Positions 8,428 to 17,435 of a stretch of 64,000 nucleotides of DNA are shown here, in pieces (the stretch's first letter is position 1; each line of letters begins with the position of its first letter). Both the position numbers and the translations under genes were made by a program. The stretch comes from Candidatus Pseudothioglobus aerophilus (GTDB lineage: Bacteria > Pseudomonadota > Gammaproteobacteria > PS1 > Pseudothioglobaceae), in NCBI GenBank assembly GCA_014384565.1, contig JACNFO010000030.1, forward strand, positions 1-64,000, read 5' to 3'. Below the pieces are notes generated by a model. It searched no databases and had not been told where the DNA came from. It saw only the letters and a program-made list of their open reading frames with translations.

Positions 8428-8672
8428 TTTTTTTCTCGCGCTTTACGAATTTTCTTGATCCAATTATAGGGTTTTATAACAATCCAGTAAATCCATACAG
8501 GAGAGCCAACGATATAGAATATATGCCAATAAACATTGTAAAGATCAAACCAACTAATAATTATTTGATCATTTAGTTTCGAGTAGGTTGTCGCAATGAA
8601 AAACGAAAACAATAGCCAGAAAATACTGAAATAAAAACTAATCCTTGTTTTTAATGAGAAACTTATCATCAC
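8424..8672 (-). CDS. Small membrane protein, function unknown
   Basis: 82 residues with two strongly hydrophobic segments (about 12-30 and 45-65), aromatic-rich, ending in a basic tail (KKIRKAREKK) expected to face the cytoplasm. Its stop overlaps the start of the carbon-nitrogen hydrolase gene, so the two are coupled. No recognised domain. Confidence 0.55.
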   Translation of the reverse strand: MMISFSLKTRISFYFSIFWLLFSFFIATTYSKLNDQIIISWFDLYNVYWHIFYIVGSPVWIYWIVIKPYNWIKKIRKAREKK

Positions 8673-8737
8673 AAATTATTGCACTATATGTCCTTAAGGT
8701 AACTATAATTTAATTTCTAATTTTATAGGGACTTTTG

Positions 8738-9745
8738 ATGATAAAAACATTGCAGATAAGTGAGAAAGAGGCCTGGGATTTAGCGTTTAATGCCTTAACA
8801 AATAACCAGACTTCTGATGAGAATGCAAGGGAAGTCGCTGACGCATTAATCAATGCTGAGTTTGATGGACAGGCTGGCCATGGCTTATCGCGAATACCTT
8901 CTTACGTTGAGCAGGTATTGTCTGGCAAGGTCGCTGGTAATGTATCCCCCTCACTCTTAAGTTCAAAGGGGAGTGTCATTCGAGTTGATGCCAATCATGG
9001 CTTTGCCTTTCCTGCCATCTCATTAGCCCTTACTGAGATAACAAAGACCTGTAAGAGTTTTGGTATAGCAGCCGCTAGCATTTCTCGCTCGCATCATTTT
9101 GGCCAGGCCGGAAGGCACGTTGAAAGACTCGCTGAAGATGGCCTTATTGGATTGATGTTTGGTAATACGCCTAAAGCGATTCCACCATGGGGCGGATCAA
9201 AGCCCTTATTTGGAACCAATCCGATTGCATTTGCCTCGCCAAGAGAAACTGCTGCTCCATTAGTCATTGATATGAGTTTAAGTAAGGTAGCACGCGGCAA
9301 GGTGATGGTGGCCAATCAACTCAATGAAAAAATTCCAGAGGGCTGGGCGATAGATAAAGAAGGGAGGCCAACAACGGATGCAAAAAAAGCACTTGAGGGG
9401 GCGATGCTGCCAATTGGAGATGCCAAGGGGAGTGCGCTTGCACTTATGGTAGAGATGCTTGCAGCTGGACTTACTGGCTCTAACTTTGGCTTTGAGGCGA
9501 GTTCTTTTCTGAACGCTGAGGGTGATTCACCGGGCGTTGGTCAGCTGATTATTGCCATTGACCCTAGTTTTTTCTCTGGAGAGAGTTTTGCAGAGAGAAC
9601 AGAAACTTTAGTCGGTGCGATCCTTGAGCAGCCTGCTACAAGACTTCCAGGTGATAGGCGTATTGAAAAAAGAAAGGTACGTGAGAAATCAGAAACGATA
9701 ACTATCTCCAAAGACCTATATAAAAAAATAGAATTATTAACTTAG
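8738..9745 (+). CDS. Malate/L-lactate/ureidoglycolate dehydrogenase family (Ldh_2) oxidoreductase
   Basis: About 335 residues with the Ldh_2 family pattern: DGQAGHGLSRIPSY near residue 50, SRSHHFGQAGRHVERLAEDG with the catalytic histidine, the nucleotide-binding FGTNPIAFASP, DMSLSKVARGKV, and GDAKGSALALMVEMLAAGLTG late in the protein. Members reduce or oxidise 2-hydroxy acids (malate, sulfolactate, ureidoglycolate, delta1-piperideine-2-carboxylate) with NAD(P). The start at ATG 8738 is preferred over TTG 8735 because AGGGA (8727-8731) is better placed. No pathway neighbour fixes the substrate. Confidence 0.8.
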   Translation: MIKTLQISEKEAWDLAFNALTNNQTSDENAREVADALINAEFDGQAGHGLSRIPSYVEQVLSGKVAGNVSPSLLSSKGSVIRVDANHGFAFPAISLALTEITKTCKSFGIAAASISRSHHFGQAGRHVERLAEDGLIGLMFGNTPKAIPPWGGSKPLFGTNPIAFASPRETAAPLVIDMSLSKVARGKVMVANQLNEKIPEGWAIDKEGRPTTDAKKALEGAMLPIGDAKGSALALMVEMLAAGLTGSNFGFEASSFLNAEGDSPGVGQLIIAIDPSFFSGESFAERTETLVGAILEQPATRLPGDRRIEKRKVREKSETITISKDLYKKIELLT

Positions 9746-9788
9746 AAATTTCAAAAAATTATGGTAATAAATAGTCCATTTTGAAATA

Positions 9789-9817
9789 TATACATCTAGT
9801 AATTGCCCCTTTATAAT
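9789..9817 (+). promoter_or_regulatory. Candidate promoter for the inverse-autotransporter gene
   Basis: A perfect -10 TATAAT at 9812-9817 is preceded at 17 bases by TATACA (9789-9794, four of six matches to TTGACA). It sits about 42 bases before ATG 9859. The -10 is convincing; the -35 is weak. Confidence 0.4.
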
Positions 9818-9858
9818 ACACCTTGTTTTAAATTATTTATTTATCGGGGATATATGAT

Positions 9859-10785
9859 ATGAAAATATCAAGTTCAAATTTAACAAGGATTTCACTTAGT
9901 GCAGTTTTGACAATGTCACTTGGTGTTTCTTTGAGTGTAAGTGCAGATGATTCTGAGCAAATTAAATCATCATTAATGAGCAGAATGACAAGCTCTGCCA
10001 GTTCTTTTGTTTCAACTGGAATAGGGGCGCTTTTAAGTCCAAACTTCAATACCGTTGAGGTCAGCACCAACCTAAAAGAGGGTGACTCTTCAGTGGACAT
10101 TGGCGTACTTAGAGCTTTTGGCGATAACCCAAACTCATTCATCTTTAACCAGATCAACCTCAATCGTTTTGATGATAGGACAACGCTTAATCTTGGCCTT
10201 GGTTACCGAATGCTTAATGCTGATGAAACCTGGATGACAGGCGTAAATGCATTTTATGATCACGAGTTCCCAAATGATCACAAGCGAAATGGTGTTGGTA
10301 TTGAAGTCATTAGCTCAGTCTTTGAGACAAGAGTGAACACATACAACGGCACCACAGGCTACATTAAAGATAAGAGCGGAACCGACTCAAAGGTTTTAGA
10401 TGGAAGGGACATGGGCTTCAAGGTGGCACTTCCTTACCTTCCTGGCATGATGTTTGGAATGAACGCAGTGCAGTGGGATGGTATCGATGGCCTAAAAGAT
10501 CAAAAGATGCGGAAGTACTCTTTAGGTGGAAGCTTATCTGATAACTTATCTTTGAATTACGTCCGTACCGATTATAAAGATGCTACTAAGAAGGATACTG
10601 ATTCAATTTCTCTTAACTATACATGGGCCTTTGGTCAAGAGAAACACGTAAGACCAACACTATTTACCTTTGCCGATAATGCCTATGAACTTAAAAAGCT
10701 TGGCGCAGAAAGGTATGACCTTGTTAAGCGTGAAAATCAGCTTGTTAAGAAAAAGTCTGGCACATTAACAGTAACTGGAATCTAA
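9859..10785 (+). CDS. Stand-alone inverse autotransporter beta-barrel (intimin/invasin-type)
   Basis: 308 residues with a signal peptide (ending SLSVSA) followed by an inverse-autotransporter beta-domain. Diagnostic pieces are FNQINLNRFDDRTTLNLGLG, the WMTGVNAFYDHEFPNDHKRN strand pair typical of the intimin/invasin barrel, and the terminal ERYDLVKRENQLVKKK, which in intimins links barrel to passenger. Here the protein ends about 15 residues later, so there is no extracellular Ig-like passenger. The barrel should sit in the outer membrane. The next gene starts one base after the stop and encodes a secreted protein, a possible separately encoded partner. Family assignment is from motif recognition; the missing passenger is directly visible. 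Confidence 0.75.
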   Translation: MKISSSNLTRISLSAVLTMSLGVSLSVSADDSEQIKSSLMSRMTSSASSFVSTGIGALLSPNFNTVEVSTNLKEGDSSVDIGVLRAFGDNPNSFIFNQINLNRFDDRTTLNLGLGYRMLNADETWMTGVNAFYDHEFPNDHKRNGVGIEVISSVFETRVNTYNGTTGYIKDKSGTDSKVLDGRDMGFKVALPYLPGMMFGMNAVQWDGIDGLKDQKMRKYSLGGSLSDNLSLNYVRTDYKDATKKDTDSISLNYTWAFGQEKHVRPTLFTFADNAYELKKLGAERYDLVKRENQLVKKKSGTLTVTGI

Positions 10786-10786
10786 T

Positions 10787-11797
10787 ATGAAAACACTTAA
10801 CTTAAATAAAATAATTTTATTAACTACCTTATTTTTAGCGGCAATAGCATTTTCAAACAGTGCCAATGCGCTTTGCGTGGTTAATGGAGCTGGAGCTATT
10901 GTTATTGCTGCTGATGGTAGTGGTAATTCAAGAGCACCTGTTAAGGGCGATACCACACTTTATGATACTGAAGGAAATGTGGACTATACGGCGAACACCG
11001 CAACCACTGATTGCGGAATCACACCCGATACATATAAGCTGAACCTATACAAAATGGGTCTTTGCACAGCTGACCCAGACCTAAATGACTTGACGAGTTG
11101 TCAGATGTTCTTTGAGAGCGCTGCAGGAATTGAACTTGATATCCAGGCAGGCGTTAGTGCAACCCTTGATATTCCAGAGTTTTCAATTGATCCAGGGACC
11201 TATCCATTCGTGTATGTTCTTTTGAGTAACAAGTTGGGTATGCAGTGGTCAGGAAGAATGTCGGCTGCGGTTGATGGGTCATCGGGTGATGGAAATGGCG
11301 GCACGTATTGTTGGACGAGTAATGCCGGTCTATATCCAACAGCGTTTCAAAATAGTGATAACGATGCAGTAGCTACTGTGCACGGCACCTCTTTTGAAGG
11401 TGGCGTAAAGAATATGGACTGCGGCACGTCTGAAGGAACAGTGGTCTTTGCTAATGAAGTAATTGTTAGGTTTAGTGAGGCTTATTGTTCGGCCGCTTTA
11501 GGGGCTAACGGCGATAAAATGTCGTTTGAAAAAGAGGGTACTGGTTCGGCACGCGGAACGCCAACAGTTAATTTACTTACGACTGCCGATGTCTTTGCAA
11601 CAACCTGTCAAACTGCTGCAAAAATTGCATGGATAACTGATCTTGATACCTCATACACTGTAACAGAAGATTCTACTTTTGCTATGAGCGTTAAAGCAAC
11701 AGATGCAAACTCCCTTCAATTTAGTGAAGGTGACAATAACGATATAATAAAGATTATGTCGGGTGCACCTAAAATTTTCTTGAGCGTCACAGACTAG
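10787..11797 (+). CDS. Secreted cysteine-containing protein paired with the beta-barrel gene
   Basis: 336 residues with a signal peptide (ILLTTLFLAAIAFSNSANA, cleavage after NA) and a mature part rich in Gly, Thr, Ala and Asp, with about ten cysteines spaced through it that could form disulfides. The composition and predicted beta-rich segments suit an extracellular or periplasmic protein. No catalytic motif or named domain is evident. It begins immediately after the barrel gene (one-base gap), so the two are almost certainly coexpressed. It may be surface cargo or an unrelated envelope protein. Confidence 0.6.
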   Translation: MKTLNLNKIILLTTLFLAAIAFSNSANALCVVNGAGAIVIAADGSGNSRAPVKGDTTLYDTEGNVDYTANTATTDCGITPDTYKLNLYKMGLCTADPDLNDLTSCQMFFESAAGIELDIQAGVSATLDIPEFSIDPGTYPFVYVLLSNKLGMQWSGRMSAAVDGSSGDGNGGTYCWTSNAGLYPTAFQNSDNDAVATVHGTSFEGGVKNMDCGTSEGTVVFANEVIVRFSEAYCSAALGANGDKMSFEKEGTGSARGTPTVNLLTTADVFATTCQTAAKIAWITDLDTSYTVTEDSTFAMSVKATDANSLQFSEGDNNDIIKIMSGAPKIFLSVTD

Positions 11798-11825
11798 CTA
11801 GTTCTTATCTTTTATGGCGGCTGAG

Positions 11826-12542
11826 TCAGCTTAGGGCTGATCTTCCGCCATCAACCCCAATGATTTGTCCTGTCACCCAAGAACTCTCATCGCTCAGAAG
11901 AAACTTAGCAAGCGCTGCCGAGTCTTCTCCTTCACCGAGTCTTTTAAGTGGATGCGCTTTAGCTAGAGCTTCAGCGACAACTGGGCTCTTTAGCATGGAC
12001 TGTGAAATTTTTGAATTTGTTAAGCTTGGCGCAATACAGTTAACGCGAATACTTGGGGCAAACTCTGCGGCAAGCGTTACTGTTAGGCCCTCAATCGCTG
12101 CTTTGGCAGTTGCAATAATTGTGTGATTGGTAAAGCCTTTTTGGGCGGCAACGGACGAGAATAAAACGATTGACCCATTATTTTTCTTTAACCCTTCTTG
12201 AAAACCCTTAATCGACTCAATTGCCGAGTAGAGGTTTAACTTCATGCAGTTATGTAAGTCACTTTCGCTCACTCTCTTAAGCGGCTTTAAGTCAATTGAT
12301 CCAACGCAGTATGCAACGCCCTTTACATCAAAGTCTGAAGTATCTGCTTTAACCCTGTCAATAAAATTTTCTTCTAACACGTCAGTAATAGAGAAAGTAC
12401 AGCCAAGTTTTTCTGATAATGGTTTTAATTCATCCACATTTCTGGCAATTAAATGCACTTCATGATCTGAGTTTGTAAGCTGCTCAGCAAGGCTTGATCC
12501 AATAGATCCAGTAGCACCAAAAATTAGATATTTTTTTGACAT
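11826..12542 (-). CDS. Short-chain dehydrogenase/reductase (SDR), atypical active site
   Basis: 238 residues with a Rossmann fold: FGATGSIGSS at the N-terminus (glycine-rich dinucleotide motif), an NxSS-type LFSSVAAQKG with the catalytic serine region, and a C-terminal GQIIGVDGGRSALS typical of FabG-like members. In the YxxxK position the sequence is IATAK (TNHTIIATAKAA), so the usual catalytic tyrosine is isoleucine while the lysine is kept. Some SDR subfamilies show the same replacement. It may be a non-classical reductase or a binding protein. Convergent with the secreted-protein gene upstream. Confidence 0.8.
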   Translation of the reverse strand: MSKKYLIFGATGSIGSSLAEQLTNSDHEVHLIARNVDELKPLSEKLGCTFSITDVLEENFIDRVKADTSDFDVKGVAYCVGSIDLKPLKRVSESDLHNCMKLNLYSAIESIKGFQEGLKKNNGSIVLFSSVAAQKGFTNHTIIATAKAAIEGLTVTLAAEFAPSIRVNCIAPSLTNSKISQSMLKSPVVAEALAKAHPLKRLGEGEDSAALAKFLLSDESSWVTGQIIGVDGGRSALS

Positions 12543-12668
12543 ATAAGTTTTTTAAATGAGTGAAAAGACCAGCTCATTATTTTAGCAACTATTAATCACT
12601 AAAGACATTATTTGGATAACTATTTTGTTTATACTTTATTAATTCTTCAAATTAATTTGCTTTTATTT

Positions 12669-13238
12669 ATGAAAAAACTATTTACTATCTTATTACTATC
12701 CATCGGATTTATGAGCCCATCTTATGCGGACACAAAAGTTTCAGAAGAGGCAATAAGATGCTCAGCACTTATTTATATTCAGCTTACCAGGCCAGAGATG
12801 GCCGGCCTCACTGCCGGTGAAGAAATAATGAATAGAATTTATGCCTATCACGCCATTGATGGAACGGATATGGAGATGACTAACGGCCAAATTGTTGCGG
12901 CTCAAACAGAGGCCATAACTACGCTCTCTCAAGAGTATATAAAGGGCGCTAATCTTGCAGCAGAGTACCGTCACTGTATTTATTGGATGACAGACATTGC
13001 CAACTTTATTAATATCAGCGAGTATGTTTCTCCAGAAAATCAGACTGAAGAGGCTGAGGCTGAGGAGATGGCATTATTTTTAGCAGCGCCGACAGAGTCC
13101 TCTGTTACAAGCTTTAAAAATCCTATCGAGACATGGGGGCAGCAGGTTGACTTAGGGTTTGCATCATGGGCTTCACAGGAGTTAAAGGTGCCCTATAAAG
13201 AAGCTATACTAAGTAAAGTAAGTGAGAAGTTTGAGTAG
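12669..13238 (+). CDS. Secreted hypothetical protein
   Basis: 189 residues from ATG 12669, chosen because it gives a textbook signal peptide (MKKLFTILLLSIGFMSPSYA). The longer open frame upstream would bury it. The mature protein is helical and acidic, with two cysteines (CSALIYIQL and YRHCIYWMTD) that could pair. No known family recognised. It stands between a divergent SDR gene and a ureohydrolase gene 30 bases downstream, with which it may share a transcript. Confidence 0.6.
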   Translation: MKKLFTILLLSIGFMSPSYADTKVSEEAIRCSALIYIQLTRPEMAGLTAGEEIMNRIYAYHAIDGTDMEMTNGQIVAAQTEAITTLSQEYIKGANLAAEYRHCIYWMTDIANFINISEYVSPENQTEEAEAEEMALFLAAPTESSVTSFKNPIETWGQQVDLGFASWASQELKVPYKEAILSKVSEKFE

Positions 13239-13268
13239 ATTTTTTTCCCACCTATAGAGACTAAAAGC

Positions 13269-14267
13269 ATGGATAAGAAAACTAGAGATAACGCTGCGAT
13301 GATGAATGGTCTCTATTGGTGGGGCGTGCCAACGCTATTTCGTTGTCCTCATAATCCTGAGACCGAGGGCTGCGATATTGCACTCGTTGGCGTTCCTCAT
13401 AGCACTGGAAATGGCACTACTCAGCGCGATCAACATTTGGGCCCTAGAGCAGTCAGAAATATTTCTGCGCAGGGAAGACGTGGACACCTTAAGTTTGGTA
13501 TTTCCCCTTGGGAGATGTGCGAAATTAGAGATTTTGGTGACGTTCCTCTGCCCGAAGCTAATAATAACGAGAGATGCATAGAGCGCATTACCGAGTTTTA
13601 TGACATTATTGCCAAGTCGGGTGTTAGGCCAGTTTCAATTGGCGGTGACCACTCAATTACTGGCGGAATCCTTCAGGCAATTGCAGGTCCAAAATCGAAA
13701 TTAACGGGCGGTGAGAAAGCGGTGCTTGTTCACTTTGATGCGCACACAGATGCGTTTCATCAGCTTGATCATTTTTTGGGCGCGGTTAAATCAGCGGCTC
13801 ATTGGGCGAGCTACCTAGTTAGAGATGGCTTTGTAGATGCTTCAAAAAGTATTCAGGTTGGAATCAGGGGCAATACTAGAACCCTAGATTGGCTTAACTC
13901 TAGTTACGAGCTGGGCTATGAAATAATTACTAAAGACCAGTATGACGAGTACGGCGTTGAAAAATGCATCGAGATGATCCAGGAGCGAGTTGGTGACTCG
14001 CCTATTTATGTCACCTTTGACTTAGACTGTTTGGACGTCACTGTGGCGCCAGGTGTTTCAAATCTGGAGCCGGCAATTGAGGGCTTTAAGATGCCAGATG
14101 TGCTTCAGATGCTGCAAGGGCTTCGTGGAAAAAACGTAATTGGTGGTGACGTCGTTTGCCTTATGCCAACGGTTGATTCACCGAACCAAATTACAGCGCA
14201 TGTTGCTAATGCAATAATGTTCGAAATAGTTTGTTTGATTGCTGACAATATAGGCAAAAAAACGTAA
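13269..14267 (+). CDS. Ureohydrolase (agmatinase/arginase family)
   Basis: 332 residues with the three manganese-site motifs of the family: GGDHSITGGI (about residues 123-132), HFDAHTD (about 157-163) and TFDLDCLDV (about 248-256). The enzyme would hydrolyse a guanidino compound to an amine and urea. The usual DP..APGTGTPEPGG is altered to DVTVAPGVSNLEPAIEG, so the specificity may differ from classical agmatinase; guanidinobutyrase, guanidinopropionase or guanidine hydrolase are alternatives. A Dabb protein gene follows after 18 bases. Confidence 0.8.
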   Translation: MDKKTRDNAAMMNGLYWWGVPTLFRCPHNPETEGCDIALVGVPHSTGNGTTQRDQHLGPRAVRNISAQGRRGHLKFGISPWEMCEIRDFGDVPLPEANNNERCIERITEFYDIIAKSGVRPVSIGGDHSITGGILQAIAGPKSKLTGGEKAVLVHFDAHTDAFHQLDHFLGAVKSAAHWASYLVRDGFVDASKSIQVGIRGNTRTLDWLNSSYELGYEIITKDQYDEYGVEKCIEMIQERVGDSPIYVTFDLDCLDVTVAPGVSNLEPAIEGFKMPDVLQMLQGLRGKNVIGGDVVCLMPTVDSPNQITAHVANAIMFEIVCLIADNIGKKT

Positions 14268-14285
14268 CTTATTTTTATATAGCAC

Positions 14286-14594
14286 ATGATAAAGCACTGC
14301 GTATTTCTTAATTTTAAATCTGAGATAAGTGAGTCTGAGCAATTTGATATTTTTGAGGGCCTTTCAAATCTCAAGAATCAGGTTGAAGGTTTGAATGATT
14401 TTGAGTATGGGAATAATCTAGATTTTGAGCAAAAATCAGCCGACTATAATTCTGGCTTTATAGTAAGTTTTGAGAATCACCAGGCACTGCTTGAATATAA
14501 CGAGCATCCAGGACATGCCCTTCTTGGAAGTAAACTAGTTTCGATGTGTAAAGGTGGACACAAAGGGATTATTGTTTTTGATATAGAAACTTAA
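14286..14594 (+). CDS. Dabb (dimeric alpha/beta barrel) domain protein
   Basis: 102 residues starting MIKHCVFLNFK, with the signature layout of the stress-responsive A/B barrel family: an N-terminal beta strand (HCVFLNFK), a helix, FEYGNNLDFE, a YNSGFIVSFE strand, and the HPGH motif at about residues 77-80. These small proteins dimerise into a barrel and include enzymes and unknowns. It follows the ureohydrolase by 18 bases and is probably cotranscribed, but nothing links it to a defined reaction. Confidence 0.7.
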   Translation: MIKHCVFLNFKSEISESEQFDIFEGLSNLKNQVEGLNDFEYGNNLDFEQKSADYNSGFIVSFENHQALLEYNEHPGHALLGSKLVSMCKGGHKGIIVFDIET

Positions 14595-14977
14595 CCCTTA
14601 TAATTTTCAAGGTGAATATCTAGCGCCTTAGTTGAAATTAATGTTTCAAGCAGCGCAAAAATTAAAGATGCTGACAGCATTAAAAGCCCAAAGCCAAAAA
14701 TATAATATGCAAGAGAAATTTGTTCAATATAAAAACAAATAATTGTCATTAGATTGAAAATAAAACTTACAATTCCAAAGACCTGCATCCTTTTAATATA
14801 AGTAACGCGCTTCTTGAGAATATCCAGCTGCTCCTCCGTATGTTTTGTCTTTGACTCATCACTACCCTCAGTTGTCATTGCCCTAATAAGGACACTTAAA
14901 GAATGAAGGCGATTTGTATAGGCTACAAATAGTAAAGAAATTGCGGGGAAAAGCAGTGCGGGTGTTGTCATATCCAT
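14591..14977 (-). CDS. DUF2721 family membrane protein
   Basis: 128 residues with an N-terminal hydrophobic segment (TPALLFPAISLLFVAYTNR), a charged coiled-coil-like middle (residues 35-60) and two C-terminal transmembrane helices. The pattern LFPAISLL...TNR...L..R matches the DUF2721 family of small inner-membrane proteins. Function unknown. It is convergent with and overlaps the Dabb gene by four bases at the 3' ends. Confidence 0.7.
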   Translation of the reverse strand: MDMTTPALLFPAISLLFVAYTNRLHSLSVLIRAMTTEGSDESKTKHTEEQLDILKKRVTYIKRMQVFGIVSFIFNLMTIICFYIEQISLAYYIFGFGLLMLSASLIFALLETLISTKALDIHLENYKG

Positions 14978-15041
14978 AACGCCCTATTTTAATTAGTAAT
15001 CTAGCGCAATGGACTTAAATCCTAATTTAGTAGGACTAGTT

Positions 15042-17345
15042 TTAAAGTTTTGTTGACTTTATAACGCTCAATAGTTGATCGATATCTTCCTCATCATTAT
15101 AGATGTGGGGAGATATTCGGATTCCATGGCTTCTTAGATCAACGCTAATGTTATGCTCTGTAAGTTGCTTTAATATTTTCTGTTGGTTACCCCCAAAGTC
15201 CAATATCATCGTGCCTCCTCTAATCGCCTCTTCCCTTGGAGAGACGAATTCCAAGTCAAGCGCATTTGCAGTCTTTTCAATTAAGAGTTGGTTGTGTTTT
15301 CTTATATTTTTTAAACCAATATTAGTAAAGTAATTTATGCTGTGAGCTGCTATAGCGTAGGGCGCAATTGATGGAGTGCCTCCCCAGAATTTAAGTGCAC
15401 TGTCACGGTAGCGAAAATTATGAATATCAAACTCAAATGGATTCTCATGGCTAAACCAGCCCACATCTTTAGGATTGCAAGTAGCTAGGCAATCTGAGTT
15501 GACCCATAAATAAGCAGCTCCAGGGCCGCCGCACAACCACTTAACACTTGATCCAATCATAAAATCAGGGTTTAATGCCTTTAGGTCTATCGGCACAATA
15601 CCCACAGACTGGGCAATATCTAAAATAGAGATGATATTTCTAGCTCTTGCAATTGAAAGCACCTGTGAGATTGGCGACAGCTGACCCGTATTTGAGTAAG
15701 CGTGACTGACGAAAACTAAATCAACATCCTTGGTCAGGTACTCGTCCCACACTCTTGCATTCGTTATATCAACATTGGAGGGAATAAATCTAATCTCGCA
15801 GTCTTCAGGCAATGATTTTTGTAAGGCAAAACCCATTCCTGGAAAGTCAATTTCACTAACCAATATGACGCAGTTTTTGCTTTGAGCTTGGTCTAAAGAC
15901 ATCAATATTTTAGTTAATCCACTTGACAAATTCACTTGTGGGCAGAATTCAGATTGCTTTGCATTAAAGAGCTTCGCTAAGGATGCCGTAAACTCATTAA
16001 TAATCCCAAGCCATTGCTCCCAAGGCTCGCTAATTGAATTTTTCCAAGGAGTATACAGCCGCTCTGAAAAGTTTTTTTCAGAGGTTTTTAATGGCCTTCC
16101 AACAGAGTGATTAAGGAGATAATTTGCTTTCGTTAAAATAAAGTCCTCTTTAAAGCTAGGCTTATTTATTTTGCCATTAGTTAACAAGCGCTTTTTGAGG
16201 AGCGCAATATCAGCAAAGCGCGTTCGTATATCACTGCGATCAGCAGCTGCCCTTCGATCCCTTAATTTTTCAAGTGAGTCCAGTAAAACTTTTAATGGCG
16301 GGCCGCTCGCGGTAATATTACTAAGTTGAGATTCTTTAAGGTCTGCTGAGGGCTGCGCAATATATTTCTCAACGAGCTGATTATGGTGCTGGGTAGCAGC
16401 GTCACCATGAAGCTGACAAATTTCAAGGAACAGAGTTAGATTGTCCTTGTACCAATTTTTAGAGGAAACGTCAGCACTTAGGAACTCATCCATAATGCTG
16501 GTTCTTCTCATGCAGTCTCTTAGAATACTTTGATCTTCTGGGACCATATATAGAAATTTATCAACGAGCATTTGTGAATAAGCGGGCTCATTAGCAAAGC
16601 AGAGTCCAAGCAAAATATCAATGACATTTATTCCTGCAAAGTCACCTGCATTTGCTCCTCGATACACCTGAAATCCAACATGATAGGGCTTATAGTAGGG
16701 ACGAACACAGTAAAAGAAGTCATCAACACTAAGCTTATTAAATAATGCAGCATTCGATTCAATGACTTCTTCAAGCGCCTCTTTAACGACTACTAATAGT
16801 TCAGGACACATCGGATGAGAAATGCCTAGTGGGTGAAGTTTGAGTAACGCGTCAGCGGCTCTTTTATAGGCAAGAATTGCTTTAGTGTTGTAATCAAGAA
16901 ATAATTTCTCAGCAGGCAGATTTGTAAAGCTTTTATATACTCCGTCAACCGCCTTGTTATGTGTTGAAAGGTGCGCGGTAGCAAAGCGAGGCGTAACACC
17001 AATTGAGGCTCCTATATTCATAGCAAGCCCTGAGGCCTCTTTCAATGGTGAAGTGGATTGTTTTGAAGGGTCGGTGATTTCATGTCTTCGACATGCCGCC
17101 ATATAGAGGCCAACATTCCCTAATAAATCGAATGCATTATCAAACCCTTCATCAGTATTTCCCTCCGATAAAAGTGTTTTAATTATCTCCCTGCCTTCAT
17201 CTTCAAGCGCTTGCTTTAAATGGCCACCAACGGACTCAACATTAGTGCGTTCGCTTTGACTTGAGTAAAGAGCCTCAAGCTCTGAATTTAATTCAACAAA
17301 GCGATTTCTAATCCAGTAATCAAAGGTTTGCGAGTTTGGAGTCAT
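15042..17345 (-). CDS. PrnB/IDO-like domain fused to a kynureninase-type PLP enzyme
   Basis: The 767-residue protein has two parts. The N-terminal half (about 1-330) resembles the PrnB-like (DUF1864) haem proteins related to indoleamine/tryptophan 2,3-dioxygenase; the stretch RPYYKPYHVGFQVYRGANAG and then DFAGIN is the strongest marker. The C-terminal half (about 385-765) is a class V aminotransferase fold of kynureninase type, with FVSHAYSNTG, DIAQSVG, the PLP lysine in SVKWLCGGPG (K602) and FWGGTPSIAPY. If both are active, one polypeptide could open an indole ring and then cleave a kynurenine-like product. A formamidase is not nearby. It is divergent from an Lrp/AsnC regulator, the likely controller. 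Domain identity is from recognition; activity is inferred. Confidence 0.7.
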   Translation of the reverse strand: MTPNSQTFDYWIRNRFVELNSELEALYSSQSERTNVESVGGHLKQALEDEGREIIKTLLSEGNTDEGFDNAFDLLGNVGLYMAACRRHEITDPSKQSTSPLKEASGLAMNIGASIGVTPRFATAHLSTHNKAVDGVYKSFTNLPAEKLFLDYNTKAILAYKRAADALLKLHPLGISHPMCPELLVVVKEALEEVIESNAALFNKLSVDDFFYCVRPYYKPYHVGFQVYRGANAGDFAGINVIDILLGLCFANEPAYSQMLVDKFLYMVPEDQSILRDCMRRTSIMDEFLSADVSSKNWYKDNLTLFLEICQLHGDAATQHHNQLVEKYIAQPSADLKESQLSNITASGPPLKVLLDSLEKLRDRRAAADRSDIRTRFADIALLKKRLLTNGKINKPSFKEDFILTKANYLLNHSVGRPLKTSEKNFSERLYTPWKNSISEPWEQWLGIINEFTASLAKLFNAKQSEFCPQVNLSSGLTKILMSLDQAQSKNCVILVSEIDFPGMGFALQKSLPEDCEIRFIPSNVDITNARVWDEYLTKDVDLVFVSHAYSNTGQLSPISQVLSIARARNIISILDIAQSVGIVPIDLKALNPDFMIGSSVKWLCGGPGAAYLWVNSDCLATCNPKDVGWFSHENPFEFDIHNFRYRDSALKFWGGTPSIAPYAIAAHSINYFTNIGLKNIRKHNQLLIEKTANALDLEFVSPREEAIRGGTMILDFGGNQQKILKQLTEHNISVDLRSHGIRISPHIYNDEEDIDQLLSVIKSTKL

Positions 17346-17435
17346 TGCTAAGGTTATTTATATAAAAAAGTCATAATATCATTATTTATCAAGTTTTAAT
17401 CACCAAAACTAACTAATAAATAGTATAATAATAGA

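Noticed and set aside
11814-11851. ATGGCGG...CCGCCAT inverted repeat as a terminator between the secreted-protein and SDR genes
   Set aside because: The right arm lies inside the SDR coding end, the loop is long and no T-run follows; not convincing.
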